Below are positions 44,758 to 53,560 of a DNA stretch of 64,000 nucleotides, piece by piece. The position numbers were made by a program, and so were the translations under genes. This DNA comes from Actinomadura xylanilytica (GTDB lineage Bacteria; Actinomycetota; Actinomycetes; Streptosporangiales; Streptosporangiaceae): assembly GCF_030283145.1 (NCBI RefSeq), contig NZ_JASNWE010000001.1:2278276-2342275 (forward strand), written 5' to 3'. The first letter of the stretch is position 1; every line of letters starts with the position of its first letter. The notes beneath the pieces are model-generated. The model did not search any database. It was not told the origin of the DNA and worked only from the letters and a program-made list of their open reading frames with translations.

Positions 44758-45977
44758 GGCCGCCGTTCCGGCACCGCGCCGCGTACGCGGCGTTCGACCG
44801 GTTCCCGTCGAGCAAGGGGTCGGCGGTGCACATCGCGCAGATGGCCGACGAGCTGTTCGACCGGTTCGGCGGCGGGCTGCTGGGCGTGCTCGGCGGCGGG
44901 CTGCCGCGCTACCAGTGGGAGGGCGGCCGGGAGATCGCCCGGTTCGACGCGCGGATCCCCAACCTGATCGACCGGGCCGAGGCGTTCTCGGGCTGGCTCG
45001 CCGGGCACCTGGCGCCGCACCTGGACACGCTGGAGGTCTGCCACGTCCGCGACCCGTGGAGCGCCCTGCCCGTGGTCACCGCGGAGGGGCGGCGGCACCG
45101 GGTGGTGTACGAGGTGAACGGGCTGCCGTCGATCGAGATGAGCCACACCTGGCCGTGGGCCGCGCCCGCGACGCTGGCGAAGATCCGCGAGCTGGAGCGG
45201 TTCTGCCTGGAGCGCAGCGACGCCGTGGTGGTGCCGTCCGCGGTGATCGGCGACGCGGTCCGGAGGCTGGGCGTGCCGGCCGGGCGGGTCCACCTGGTGC
45301 CGAACGGCGCGGATGTCGTCCCGCGGCCGGCCCGCCCGGCGGACGCGCCGGGCCGCTACCTGATCTACGTCGGCGCCTTCCAGCCCTGGCAGGGCCTGGA
45401 CGTGCTGCTGCGCGCGTTCGCGCGGCTGGCCGACCTGGACGATCTGCGCCTGGTGATCTGCGCGTCGGTGCCGGAGCGGCGGGCCAAGCCGGTGCGGCGG
45501 ATGGCCGAGCGGCTCGGCGTCGCCGAGCGGGTCGACTGGCGGTTCACGCTGCCGCATCACGAGGTCGCGGCGTGGCTGGCGCACGCGGAGGCGTCGGTGG
45601 CGCCGCTCACCGGCTGCGCCCGGAACCTGGACCAGGGCTGCGCGCCACTGAAGGTGATCGAGTCGATGGCGGCGGGCGTGCCGGTCGTCGCCTCGGACCT
45701 GCCGGTGGTGCGCGAGCTGATGGCGGGCGGCGAGCACGGACGGCTCGTCCCGGCCGACCGTCCGGCCGAGCTGGCCCGCGCCGTCCGGATCCTGCTGGAG
45801 TATCCGGACGAGGCCGCGGCCATGGGCGGACGGGCCCGGCGCCGCGTCCAGGACGGGCTGACCTGGACGCACTCGCGCGCCCGGCTCGCCGAGGTCTACC
45901 GTACGGTCGCGCCATCGCGGCCGGCGCCCACGTCGGAGGGCCGTCCCGCCGAAGACCACATGCCCGACCCGACCTGA
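44754..45977 (+). CDS. Glycosyltransferase, GT4-like, 407 aa
   Basis: A GT-B fold: SSKGSAVHIAQMADEL near the N-terminus, then HLVPNGADVVPRP, RYLIYVGAFQPWQGLDVLLRAF, and GCAPLKVIESMAAGVPVVASDLPVVRELM in the donor-binding domain, with the E-x7-E-like site. The ATG lies within the ATGA overlap with the epimerase stop, and GGAGG is in front. Probably extends a cell-envelope glycan; acceptor unknown. Confidence 0.92.
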   Translation: MRPPFRHRAAYAAFDRFPSSKGSAVHIAQMADELFDRFGGGLLGVLGGGLPRYQWEGGREIARFDARIPNLIDRAEAFSGWLAGHLAPHLDTLEVCHVRDPWSALPVVTAEGRRHRVVYEVNGLPSIEMSHTWPWAAPATLAKIRELERFCLERSDAVVVPSAVIGDAVRRLGVPAGRVHLVPNGADVVPRPARPADAPGRYLIYVGAFQPWQGLDVLLRAFARLADLDDLRLVICASVPERRAKPVRRMAERLGVAERVDWRFTLPHHEVAAWLAHAEASVAPLTGCARNLDQGCAPLKVIESMAAGVPVVASDLPVVRELMAGGEHGRLVPADRPAELARAVRILLEYPDEAAAMGGRARRRVQDGLTWTHSRARLAEVYRTVAPSRPAPTSEGRPAEDHMPDPT

Positions 45978-45984
45978 CCGATTG

Positions 45985-46731
45985 ATGGTGTTCCGTCCAA
46001 TGTTCTGGCGCAAGCAACGTGCGGCCATCGAAGGATTCCACCCCCTGCACCAATCGCTGATCTGGCATCGGAGCTTCTCGGTGTCGATGCGGCCGGCGGA
46101 GTGGGACGCGCTGATCCGGGGGCTGGCCCGGCACGAGTCGGTGGTGCGGCGCCGCAGGTGGCGGCTCCCCGCGCGCACCCGCACGGCGCTGGTGCCGCTG
46201 GTGCGGGTGCTGACCGAGGACATGCGCCCCGACGGCGTGCTGTCGGTCGCGCTGGACCTGCGCGGGCCGAAATTCCCGGAGAAGACCGGGCCCAGGCACG
46301 AGATGCCCGTCCAGCGGCCGGTGACGTCGATGAAGCAGTGGTTCGTCGTCGATCCCTGGCTGCGGCTGCGGGCCGAGCTGCGCGACGGCAGCGTGCTGGA
46401 GCTGGCGGTCACCGACCGGATCAGGTACCGCCGGATCCGCAAGCGCAACCCCCGCGGCAAGATCAAGGTCAAGTACAAGACCAAGAAGGTGCTGCGCGTG
46501 GACGCCACCCGCCGGTTGGCGAAGGCCGCCGCGGTGCGGCGGCCCGCGAGCCCGCCCCCGGGCTGGATCGTGGTCCGGGTCAAGGACGGCCCCCGGCCGG
46601 TGATCCGCGCAACCGCGAAGATCCCGGCCGCCGCCGACGAGCGCGCGCTGGTCGAGCCGATCCTGACCGTGTCGACCGAGCTGTTCCGGTGGACGCCGCC
46701 CGGAACCGGCGCGCAGAGGAGGACCGCGTGA
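45985..46731 (+). CDS. Unknown protein in the glycan cluster, 248-249 aa
   Basis: No family recognised. It is basic and soluble, without signal peptide or membrane helix. A dense Lys/Arg stretch (RIRKRNPRGKIKVKYKTKKV, about 152-171) could bind nucleic acid, lipid head groups or a polyanion. The start is ATG 45985 or TTG 45982, eight bases after the upstream stop. Its stop overlaps the next gene by four bases. The position inside a tightly coupled glycosyltransferase run is the only clue to its role. Confidence 0.72.
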   Translation: MVFRPMFWRKQRAAIEGFHPLHQSLIWHRSFSVSMRPAEWDALIRGLARHESVVRRRRWRLPARTRTALVPLVRVLTEDMRPDGVLSVALDLRGPKFPEKTGPRHEMPVQRPVTSMKQWFVVDPWLRLRAELRDGSVLELAVTDRIRYRRIRKRNPRGKIKVKYKTKKVLRVDATRRLAKAAAVRRPASPPPGWIVVRVKDGPRPVIRATAKIPAAADERALVEPILTVSTELFRWTPPGTGAQRRTA

Positions 46732-47084
46732 CCCGCTGCACCGTGACCACGGGCTTCTTCGTGCTGGGCCGCTGCGGACGGCCGTCCGTCGCGGCGTGCC
46801 CGCAGTGCGCCCGTCCCGTCTGCGACGAGCACGCGGCCGGACCCAACGGGCTCTGCCCCGAGTGCGCCGCCGCGCAGGGGTACGGGTCGCACGACGCGCA
46901 CGACCCGGGATGGGCCGGGGGCTACCGGCGCCACTTCTACCAGAGCACCTCGTCCACCTATCAGGACCGCGCCTGGTACTCCTCGTTCGACTCCTACGAC
47001 CGGGGCTCGTTCGAGCGGGGCGGCGACCACTCCTTCGCCGAGGGCGACTTCGACGACGACGACACCGGTTTCGTGGACAGCTGA
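46728..47084 (+). CDS. Small Cys-rich protein with acidic aromatic tail, 118 aa
   Basis: The first ~45 residues hold seven Cys (RCTVTTG..., LGRCGRPSVAACPQCARPVCDEHA, CPECAAA), with CxxC-type spacing that suggests a zinc ribbon or B-box-like fold. The rest is Tyr/Ser/Asp-rich and ends with FDDDDTGFVDS, likely disordered. The GTG overlaps the upstream stop (GTGA), with GGAGG in front, and its own stop shares one base with the next ATG (TGATG). Function unknown. Confidence 0.8.
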   Translation: MTRCTVTTGFFVLGRCGRPSVAACPQCARPVCDEHAAGPNGLCPECAAAQGYGSHDAHDPGWAGGYRRHFYQSTSSTYQDRAWYSSFDSYDRGSFERGGDHSFAEGDFDDDDTGFVDS

Positions 47085-48208
47085 TGGCGCGGATCCTGTG
47101 GATCACCGAGCACTACCCGCCGGGCAAGGGCGGGATGGCCGAGTCCTGCGACCGCATCGTGCGCGGGCTGCGCGCGGCCAGGGCCGAGGTCGACGTCGCC
47201 CACCTGACCCGGCGGGCCCGGCCGTGGAAGGTCGAGCGCGAACACGGCGGCCGGCTGCTGACCGCACCCCTGGAGGACGATCCCGAGCACGCGCTGCGCC
47301 GGTTGTGGACCGCGCTGACCGCCGAGAACGCCGCATACACCCACGTGGTCGCGTTCGGCGGCACGCACTCGATGCTCGCCGCGCCCGTCCTGGCGGCGCT
47401 GCTGGAGGCGCCGCTGGTCACGCTGCTGCGCGGCAACGACATCGACGTCGGCGCGTTCTCGATGCGGCGCCGGGGCGTGCTGGCCGACGCGCTGCGCGCC
47501 TCCGCCCGGGTGTGCGTGGTCGCCCGCTCGCACGCGCCGCTGGTCAAGGCGCTGGCGCCGGACGCCGCGGTGACGTTCGTGGCCAACAGCGTCGACACCG
47601 CGCAGTGGCGCGTCCTGCCGTCCGAGCGGGAGCGGGGCGAGCGGTGGCGGGCCGCGAACGTCGCGGCGGGGCGCCGCACGATCGGGATCATCGGGCAGCT
47701 CAAGAGCAAGAAGGGCGTGGGGTTCCTGCTCGGCGCGCTGCACGCGTCCGGCCACGCCGGGGCGTTCCACCTGCTGCTCGTCGGCGAGGTCGAGGAGGCC
47801 GTGACCGGCTGGCTGGACGACCGGGCCGGCGAGGTGCCGCACTCGTTCCTGCCGTTCCTCGAACGGTACGACCTGCCGGCCGTGTACGCCTCGTGCGACC
47901 TGGTCGCGCTGCCCTCGTTCTACGACGGGATGCCCAACGTGGCGCTGGAGGCGGCGGCGCTCGGCGTCCCGCTGCTGGCCTCGGACGCCGGGGGCCTCGC
48001 GGACGTGGCGGGCGACGGGATCGGGTTCGCCTTCCCCGCGGGCGACGCGCACGCCTGCCGCGCCGCGATCGACCGCGCCGCGCGGGCGGACGGCGCCGAG
48101 CTCGCTCGGCTCGGCGCGGCGGGCGCGGCACGGGTCCGCGACCGGTTCACCCCGGCCGCCGAGACCGCCGGCTACCTGGCGGTCCTCGCGGAGGCGGCCG
48201 GTCGTTGA
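47084..48208 (+). CDS. Glycosyltransferase, GT4-like, 374 aa
   Basis: N-terminal ILWITEHYPPGKGGMAESCDRIVRGL is the acceptor-domain signature; RTIGIIGQLKSKKGVGFLL and LPSFYDGMPNVALEAAALGVPLLASDAGGLADV form the donor-binding half. The ATG shares one base with the stop of the Cys-rich gene. Probably adds a sugar in the same glycan pathway as the GT at 44754. Confidence 0.92.
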   Translation: MARILWITEHYPPGKGGMAESCDRIVRGLRAARAEVDVAHLTRRARPWKVEREHGGRLLTAPLEDDPEHALRRLWTALTAENAAYTHVVAFGGTHSMLAAPVLAALLEAPLVTLLRGNDIDVGAFSMRRRGVLADALRASARVCVVARSHAPLVKALAPDAAVTFVANSVDTAQWRVLPSERERGERWRAANVAAGRRTIGIIGQLKSKKGVGFLLGALHASGHAGAFHLLLVGEVEEAVTGWLDDRAGEVPHSFLPFLERYDLPAVYASCDLVALPSFYDGMPNVALEAAALGVPLLASDAGGLADVAGDGIGFAFPAGDAHACRAAIDRAARADGAELARLGAAGAARVRDRFTPAAETAGYLAVLAEAAGR

Positions 48209-49098
48209 TCGCCTGCTACGCGAGCGGCGGCGGGCTCGGCCACCTCACCCGGCTCCGCGCGTATCTGCACACCACCGGCCCGCACGAAGGGGCCACCCCG
48301 GTCACCGTCCTGACCCCGTCGCCGTTCGCGGCCGACCCCCGGGTGGCGGGCGGCTGGACGGTGCGCCGCGCGCCCGCCGGGCTGGACCGCGCCGGCCTGA
48401 CCCGCTGGACGGCCGCGACGCTGGCGGAGACGGCACCGCGCGAGCTGATCATCGACGCGTTCCCGGCCGGGCTGCGCGGCGAGCTCACGGCCGGCTCCGT
48501 GCCGCCTGGGACGACCGTGACGCACCTGGCCCGGCTGCTGCGCTGGGACGCGTACTCGCGCCTCCTCCCCGCCGCCCCGCCGCGCCTGGACCGCACCCTC
48601 GTCCTCGAACCGCTGGCGGCGGAGCACGCCGCGTATCTGCGCGCGGCGTCCGGCTCGGTCACCGTCCTGGACGACCTCACCGACCCGCCCCCGGACTCCC
48701 CGGACGGTGGGCCGGGCGGCTGGCTGATCGTGCACGCCGGGCCGGACGCCGAGATCCTCGAACTCGCCGCCTACGCGCAGGACATGGCGGCGCTGGAAGG
48801 CGTCCGTCCGCGGCTGACACTGGTCGCCCCGCGCCGTCCCGCCGGGCTGCCCGGCGAGATCGCGCACCTGGACCGCTACCCGGCCTGGCCGCTCGCCGCG
48901 CGCGCCGAGCGGATCGTCACCGCGGCCGGGTTCAACGCCGTCCGGCAGTTCGCGCCGTGGCGGGACCGGCACCGGATGCTCCCGTTCCCGCGCAACCTGG
49001 ACGACCAGTTCCGCCGCGCCGCGCGGGCGCGGTCACTGGACGGCGCGCTCAGCGGGGCGCGGGCGGAGGCGCGGGCGTCAGGCGCAGGTGACCTCTAG
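48205..49098 (+). CDS. Glycosyltransferase-like protein, 297 aa
   Basis: A TTG start in a four-base TTGA overlap with the upstream stop, preceded by GGAGG, gives the N-terminus CYASGGGLGHLTRLRAYL. This Gly-rich loop resembles the start of MurG/GT28-type enzymes. A second motif, IVTAAGFNAVRQFAPWRDRHRMLPFPRNLDDQ, resembles the donor-side G-x-N-x3-E region. The protein is shorter than typical GT-B enzymes. It overlaps the convergent VanW gene by 21 bases. Confidence 0.8.
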   Translation: MIACYASGGGLGHLTRLRAYLHTTGPHEGATPVTVLTPSPFAADPRVAGGWTVRRAPAGLDRAGLTRWTAATLAETAPRELIIDAFPAGLRGELTAGSVPPGTTVTHLARLLRWDAYSRLLPAAPPRLDRTLVLEPLAAEHAAYLRAASGSVTVLDDLTDPPPDSPDGGPGGWLIVHAGPDAEILELAAYAQDMAALEGVRPRLTLVAPRRPAGLPGEIAHLDRYPAWPLAARAERIVTAAGFNAVRQFAPWRDRHRMLPFPRNLDDQFRRAARARSLDGALSGARAEARASGAGDL

Positions 49099-50007
49099 CT
49101 GAGGTTCGTACTCGGTGTGGAACCGCTGCCGCCTGATCTCGCGGCCCCCCAGCACCAGCACGCGCCACACGTCGATCTGGAAGCCCTGCCCGCCCCGCAT
49201 CGGGACGCAGGCGTGGCCGCGGTCGGCCTCCGACCCGTACGCGGTCAGGCCGTAGCGCCGCGACGACCGGGAGCGGACCTCGTAGCGCCGCGTCCCCCAG
49301 AGCGCGACGGTGAGCGCCGTGCCGGTGAACTCGGTCGTGACCATCACCGGCCGGCCGGTGTCGTTGCGCCAGGTGAAGTCGAGGTCGGGGAACGCCACCG
49401 CCGCCTCCCGGCCCTGCGGGTACTCGGGCATCCACAGGGTGTGCGCGCGGGCGTCGCGGATGTCGAGGCCGGCGTCGAAGACCGCGTTGAACAGCGTGGT
49501 GGAGACCTGGCAGATGCCGCCGCCCACGTCGTCCACCAGCCGCCGGCCGATGATCGTCGGGGCCGGCACGTAGCCGCGCCGCTTGGTCCGCGCCCCGATG
49601 GCGCGGTTGAACGAGAACGTGCTGCCCGGCGAGGCGACCTGCCCGTTCAGGGCCCGCGCGGCGAGCTCGATGTTGCGCACCCGCGGCTCGCCCGCGGTGT
49701 AGCGGGTGGTGTAGGCGCTGATCCGGCCGGTGATGCCGAGGGCCCGCATCTGCGGCGTGACCGCCGCGGCGGCGCCGCCCGCCCGCCGCGCGTCGAACCG
49801 CGGCTCGGTCCGCCGCTCGGCCGCCGACGCCCCGGTCTCGCGCGGCACCATCAGGTACGCCCCGAGCAGGACGGCCGTCACACCGAGGGATCCGACCACG
49901 AACGGCCACCAGCGGCGCGCGCACTCGACCAGTCCGGGCTGGCCGTCGCGGCGGTCGTACCGAGCGCACTGGGCTGGACGGCCTCGCCCCACGGACCACA
50001 CCCCCAA
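49078..50007 (-). CDS. VanW family protein, 309 aa
   Basis: One N-terminal transmembrane helix (about 34-54) is followed by the VanW domain: RNIELAARALNGQVASPGSTFSFN, then GGGICQVSTTLFNAVFDAGL and NDTGRPVMV. VanW occurs beside vancomycin-resistance genes but is widespread and of unknown function, thought to act on the cell wall. Its position next to glycan genes fits an envelope role. No van genes are present. Its 3' end overlaps the GT-like gene. Confidence 0.93.
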   Translation of the reverse strand: MGVWSVGRGRPAQCARYDRRDGQPGLVECARRWWPFVVGSLGVTAVLLGAYLMVPRETGASAAERRTEPRFDARRAGGAAAAVTPQMRALGITGRISAYTTRYTAGEPRVRNIELAARALNGQVASPGSTFSFNRAIGARTKRRGYVPAPTIIGRRLVDDVGGGICQVSTTLFNAVFDAGLDIRDARAHTLWMPEYPQGREAAVAFPDLDFTWRNDTGRPVMVTTEFTGTALTVALWGTRRYEVRSRSSRRYGLTAYGSEADRGHACVPMRGGQGFQIDVWRVLVLGGREIRRQRFHTEYEPQLEVTCA

Positions 50008-50103
50008 GATCGGCCATCGCTCCCGGCGGGCGCGGTGCGGTCCCGTCTGGCTCGGGGACCCGCGCGTCCGGGACTGCGAAGCCGATCCTTACAGGGGTGG
50101 GGG

Positions 50104-50130
50104 GCCGGGCGCAGAGGATTGACGCCCGGC
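50104..50130. terminator. Hairpin between VanW and DUF6158 genes
   Basis: An 8-bp stem (GCCGGGCG/CGCCCGGC) with an 11-base loop is followed by TTTA on the plus strand. It may end the DUF6158 transcript; an AT-rich patch at 50131-50160 is nearby. Confidence 0.4.
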
Positions 50131-50194
50131 TTTACCTAATGTGAGGACTTAATTGACCTTCGCATGCCCGTCGCGGGGGTAGGGCCATGCCGGA

Positions 50195-50416
50195 TCAGCG
50201 GGCGCGGGCGCCCTCCCTCAGCCGCGCGGGGTCGATCTCGCGGCCCGGCCGGCGGCGCAGGTACTCGGCCTCGAGCTGGTTCGTCCGCCGCGTGTGCTCG
50301 GCGTACGCCTGATCGGCGGCGTGCCGCAGGGCGTCGAGCCTGGTGTCGTACAGGCTGCCCAGCTCCCGGAGCAGGTCCTCGTCACTGAGCACGCCCGGAT
50401 CGTTCCCTGCCGTCAT
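50195..50416 (-). CDS. DUF6158-like small protein, 73 aa
   Basis: LSDEDLLRELGSLYDTRLDALRHAADQAY, EHTRRTNQLEAEYLRR and a PxREIDPARLREGAR tail match a small helical actinobacterial family I recall as DUF6158. GGAGGGTGTGAGAC precedes the ATG. Function unknown. Confidence 0.82.
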   Translation of the reverse strand: MTAGNDPGVLSDEDLLRELGSLYDTRLDALRHAADQAYAEHTRRTNQLEAEYLRRRPGREIDPARLREGARAR

Positions 50417-50521
50417 GTCTCACACCCTCCAGCCGTGGTCGGCCCGTCTCTTACCCGCTGCCCGGCGGACGAATCGCGGGGGGACTTGCGGCCGGGCCGT
50501 CTACCTACCTAGCGTTTGTTC

Positions 50522-51727
50522 ATGGACCCCACGCTCCCGGCGGGCTTCCCCGACGGGCACTTCGCGCACGGCCACCCGCACGCGCTGTACGAGCGGATCC
50601 GCGCGCACGGCGGCCCCGTCCGCCATCCCGCTCCGCCGCCGGGCACCGGGGGCGCGCTGTGGGTCGCCGGGACGCACGCCGCGGTGCGCGCGGCGGCCGG
50701 CGACCCGGCGGCCTTCCGGTCCGGCGCCGGCATCCTGCTCGGCGAGCTCGGCCACGCCTACGCCGCACCGCCGACGATCATGCACACCGATCCGCCGGAC
50801 CACGCCCGCTACCGGGCGCTGGTCGCCCCGGCGTTCCGCCCCTCGGCGATGCGGCGGCTGGAGGGCGCGGTCCGGGACCGGACCCGGGCGCTGCTCCGGC
50901 GGGTCGAGCCGGGACGGCCGTTCGACGTGGTCGGCGGCCTGGCCGTGCCGCTCCCCCTCCAGGTGATCTGCTTGCTCCTCGGCATCCCGGAGGACGACTG
51001 GCCGCGCTTCTTCCGCTGGTCCGAGGCGATCGTCCCGGGCGCCGCGCCGGACCTGCCGGACCCGGACCGCGAGGCGCTGCGGGCCGAGTGCGGCGGCTAC
51101 CTCGTCCGCACCGCGCACGAGCGCCGCGCCGCCCCGCGCGACGACGTGATCTCCCAGCTCGCGCGCACCGAACCGGACGGGGACCGGCTGACCGACCTGG
51201 AACTGGTGATGTTCCTGATCCAGCTCCTGGTCGCCGGGAACGAGACGACCCGGCACGCCCTGTCGGGCGGGCTGCTGGCGTTCGCGCGCGACCCCGCGCA
51301 GTGGGCGGCGCTGCGCTCCCGGCCCGAGCTGATGCCGGGCGCCGTCGAGGAGATCCTCCGCTGGACCTCCCCGGTGGTGTACTTCCTGCGCACCGCGACC
51401 CGTCCGGTCACGCTGGAGGGGACGGACCTGGCCGCCGGCGACCGGGTCATGCTGCTCTACGGGTCGGCCGGCCTGGACCCCGCCGCGTTCGGCCCGGACG
51501 CCGGCCGCTTCGACGTCGCGCGCCGCGCCGACGCGGCGGGCCTGGCGTTCGGCCACGGCCCGCACTTCTGCCTCGGCGCGGCGCTCGCCCGGATGGAGAT
51601 CCGCGTCCTGCTGGAGGAGCTCCTCGCCCGGCACGGGCACATCGCCCCGGACGAGGGCTCCGTCCCGTCCTACAACGGCTCGCCGGTCGTCACCGGCCTG
51701 CGCGACTGCCGGCTCGTACTCGGGTGA
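50522..51727 (+). CDS. Cytochrome P450, 401 aa
   Basis: A soluble bacterial class I P450. The I-helix motif is A238-G-N-E-T-T, the ExxR motif is E277-I-L-R280, and the heme ligand is Cys350 in FGHGPHFCLG. The chosen ATG at 50522 has no ribosome site; TACCTAGCG just upstream may be part of a promoter for a leaderless transcript. No ferredoxin or biosynthetic partner is adjacent, so the substrate is unknown. Convergent with the PAP2-DAGK gene. Confidence 0.94.
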   Translation: MDPTLPAGFPDGHFAHGHPHALYERIRAHGGPVRHPAPPPGTGGALWVAGTHAAVRAAAGDPAAFRSGAGILLGELGHAYAAPPTIMHTDPPDHARYRALVAPAFRPSAMRRLEGAVRDRTRALLRRVEPGRPFDVVGGLAVPLPLQVICLLLGIPEDDWPRFFRWSEAIVPGAAPDLPDPDREALRAECGGYLVRTAHERRAAPRDDVISQLARTEPDGDRLTDLELVMFLIQLLVAGNETTRHALSGGLLAFARDPAQWAALRSRPELMPGAVEEILRWTSPVVYFLRTATRPVTLEGTDLAAGDRVMLLYGSAGLDPAAFGPDAGRFDVARRADAAGLAFGHGPHFCLGAALARMEIRVLLEELLARHGHIAPDEGSVPSYNGSPVVTGLRDCRLVLG

Positions 51728-51750
51728 CTCGGCGGGGGCTCACCGGGGGC

Positions 51751-53451
51751 TCATCGGGGGACGGGCGGGCAGAAGACCGGCAGCCCGCCGGGGTGCTTGC
51801 CGAAGCGCAGCACCGACGAGAGCGTGGAGACCTCGCCGTCGCGGGCCACCGGCAGCCCGCCGTCCAGCGACACCAGCTCCAGCGAGCCGCCCGTCCAGGC
51901 GCGGTAGCCGGGCGTCAGGTGCAGGTGGCCCGCCAGGATCGCGGCGACGGCACGGACACGGGGCACCCGGTGCCCGGTGGTGACCATCCGGATGTCGAGC
52001 CGTCCGTCGTCCAGATGCTCACGCCAGGTCGGCGCGGGGCCGCGCGAGCCGTAGGCGCAGTTGCCGACGAACCCCAGCCACACCCGGCGCCGGCGCCCGT
52101 CCACCACCACCTCGACCGGCTCGGAGTGCCGCAGGGTGCGGACGGCGGCCACGGCCAGGGCGGGCCACTTCCCGAGCCGGTCCTCCAGCCGCTCGCGGCG
52201 CTCCACCAGCTCGGTGTAGGCGCCGAAGCTCGCGGTGTTGAGGAAGGGAAGCGCCTCGTCGGCGTCCGGGCCCGCGCCGGTTCCGCCGCGGGTGGGCAGG
52301 ACGAAGGCCACGTCGACCCGGCCGAGCAGCGCTCCCCGGTAGGCGGCCACCGCGTCCGCCGCCGTCTCGATGCCGAGCGCGCGGGCGAAATGGTCGAACG
52401 TGCCGCCGGGGACCACCAGCAACGGCACCTCGTGCCTGAGCGCGGCCCGCGCGGCGGCGTTGACGCTGCCGTCGCCGCCCACCACCGCCAGCACGGCGGC
52501 CCGCCCGGCCGCCTCGTCGAAGACCTTCTCGATGTCGTCACCGGGCTCCAGCCGGACGATCTCGGCGGCCGGAAGCTCACGCGCCAGCAGCTCCAGGGGC
52601 GGCTCCCCCATGGACGGGACGAACGCCGTCGCCCCGGCGCTCCGCTCGTCCACCCCCGCCCCCGGACCCGGCCCGGACCCGGGGTTGGCGACCACCACGA
52701 CCCCCTGCCCGTCCTCGGTGATCTGCACCGGCTCGGTGGTGGTGCGCGTTACATGCGCCACCGGCGGGCGCGCGGGCCAGAGCAGCCGGGTGCCGAACCC
52801 GGCCAGCGCGCCGATGCCCAGCCCGGCCAGGACGTCACCCGGGTAGTGCGCCCCGGTGTAGATGCGGGAGAACGCCACCGCGACGGCCGTCACGGCGACC
52901 GGCGCCGCGACCGCGGCCGGCGCCTCCAGCGCCACCCCGGTGGCGAACGCGGCGGCCGAGGCCGAGTGGCCGGACGGGAAGGCGTGCGAGGTCGGCGGCT
53001 TCCACCGGATCCGGATCGGGGGCACCAGGTCCAGGACCGGGCGCTTGCGGCGGAACGCGTGCTTGCCCGCGATGTTCACCAGAGGGCTCGCCACGGCGAT
53101 CGCCAGCGACCCGCGCAGCGACGCGCGGCGCAGCCGGGCCCGGTTGCTCGCGCCCAGCACGGCGGCGCCGGAGAACCACAGCAGACCGTGATCGGCAAGC
53201 CGCGACAGCCTCGGCAGCACGTACTCCAGCCCGGGGAGCCGGGCGGAGGCCACCCGGTCGAACGCCCACCGGTCGAGCCGGCCGAGCCGGCGCAGCAGCA
53301 CGGGCCCGCGTTCCGCCGCCGGGATCCGGCCCCGGCCGGTACGGGACCGGCCGATCCTGAACCGGCCGGCACGGGGCCCGAACCGGACTCGCAGCGACGC
53401 TCCGCACACGGATCGTGATCTCGGGGTTCGCTTTCGGTGATTCGCCAGCAT
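51751..53451 (-). CDS. PAP2 phosphatase-diacylglycerol kinase fusion, 566 aa
   Basis: The N-terminal half is a membrane PAP2 phosphatase: K130-x6-RP, PSGH at 159-162, and S195-R-x5-H202-x3-D206. The C-terminal half (from ~250) is a lipid kinase of the DAGK/LCB5 type with GGDGS at 325-329 and GNCAYGSRGPAP. The fusion pairs dephosphorylation and phosphorylation of lipids such as phosphatidic acid or undecaprenyl phosphate. The first ~50 residues are Arg-rich, and no ribosome site supports the ATG, so the true start may be inside. Confidence 0.9.
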   Translation of the reverse strand: MLANHRKRTPRSRSVCGASLRVRFGPRAGRFRIGRSRTGRGRIPAAERGPVLLRRLGRLDRWAFDRVASARLPGLEYVLPRLSRLADHGLLWFSGAAVLGASNRARLRRASLRGSLAIAVASPLVNIAGKHAFRRKRPVLDLVPPIRIRWKPPTSHAFPSGHSASAAAFATGVALEAPAAVAAPVAVTAVAVAFSRIYTGAHYPGDVLAGLGIGALAGFGTRLLWPARPPVAHVTRTTTEPVQITEDGQGVVVVANPGSGPGPGAGVDERSAGATAFVPSMGEPPLELLARELPAAEIVRLEPGDDIEKVFDEAAGRAAVLAVVGGDGSVNAAARAALRHEVPLLVVPGGTFDHFARALGIETAADAVAAYRGALLGRVDVAFVLPTRGGTGAGPDADEALPFLNTASFGAYTELVERRERLEDRLGKWPALAVAAVRTLRHSEPVEVVVDGRRRRVWLGFVGNCAYGSRGPAPTWREHLDDGRLDIRMVTTGHRVPRVRAVAAILAGHLHLTPGYRAWTGGSLELVSLDGGLPVARDGEVSTLSSVLRFGKHPGGLPVFCPPVPR

Positions 53452-53560
53452 GACCGGGGTATCCCCTGAGAGGCGGGCATGACTCCGAAAGATCTCAAAT
53501 CAGGGGTCACATCCGTGCGAACGTCCCTGACATATCGCCGACTGCAATAGGCTTCCCCGC

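Noticed and set aside
49078..50007. A vancomycin resistance locus because of the VanW protein.
   Set aside because: No vanH, vanA/B ligase, vanX or two-component genes are nearby; VanW alone is widespread and not diagnostic.
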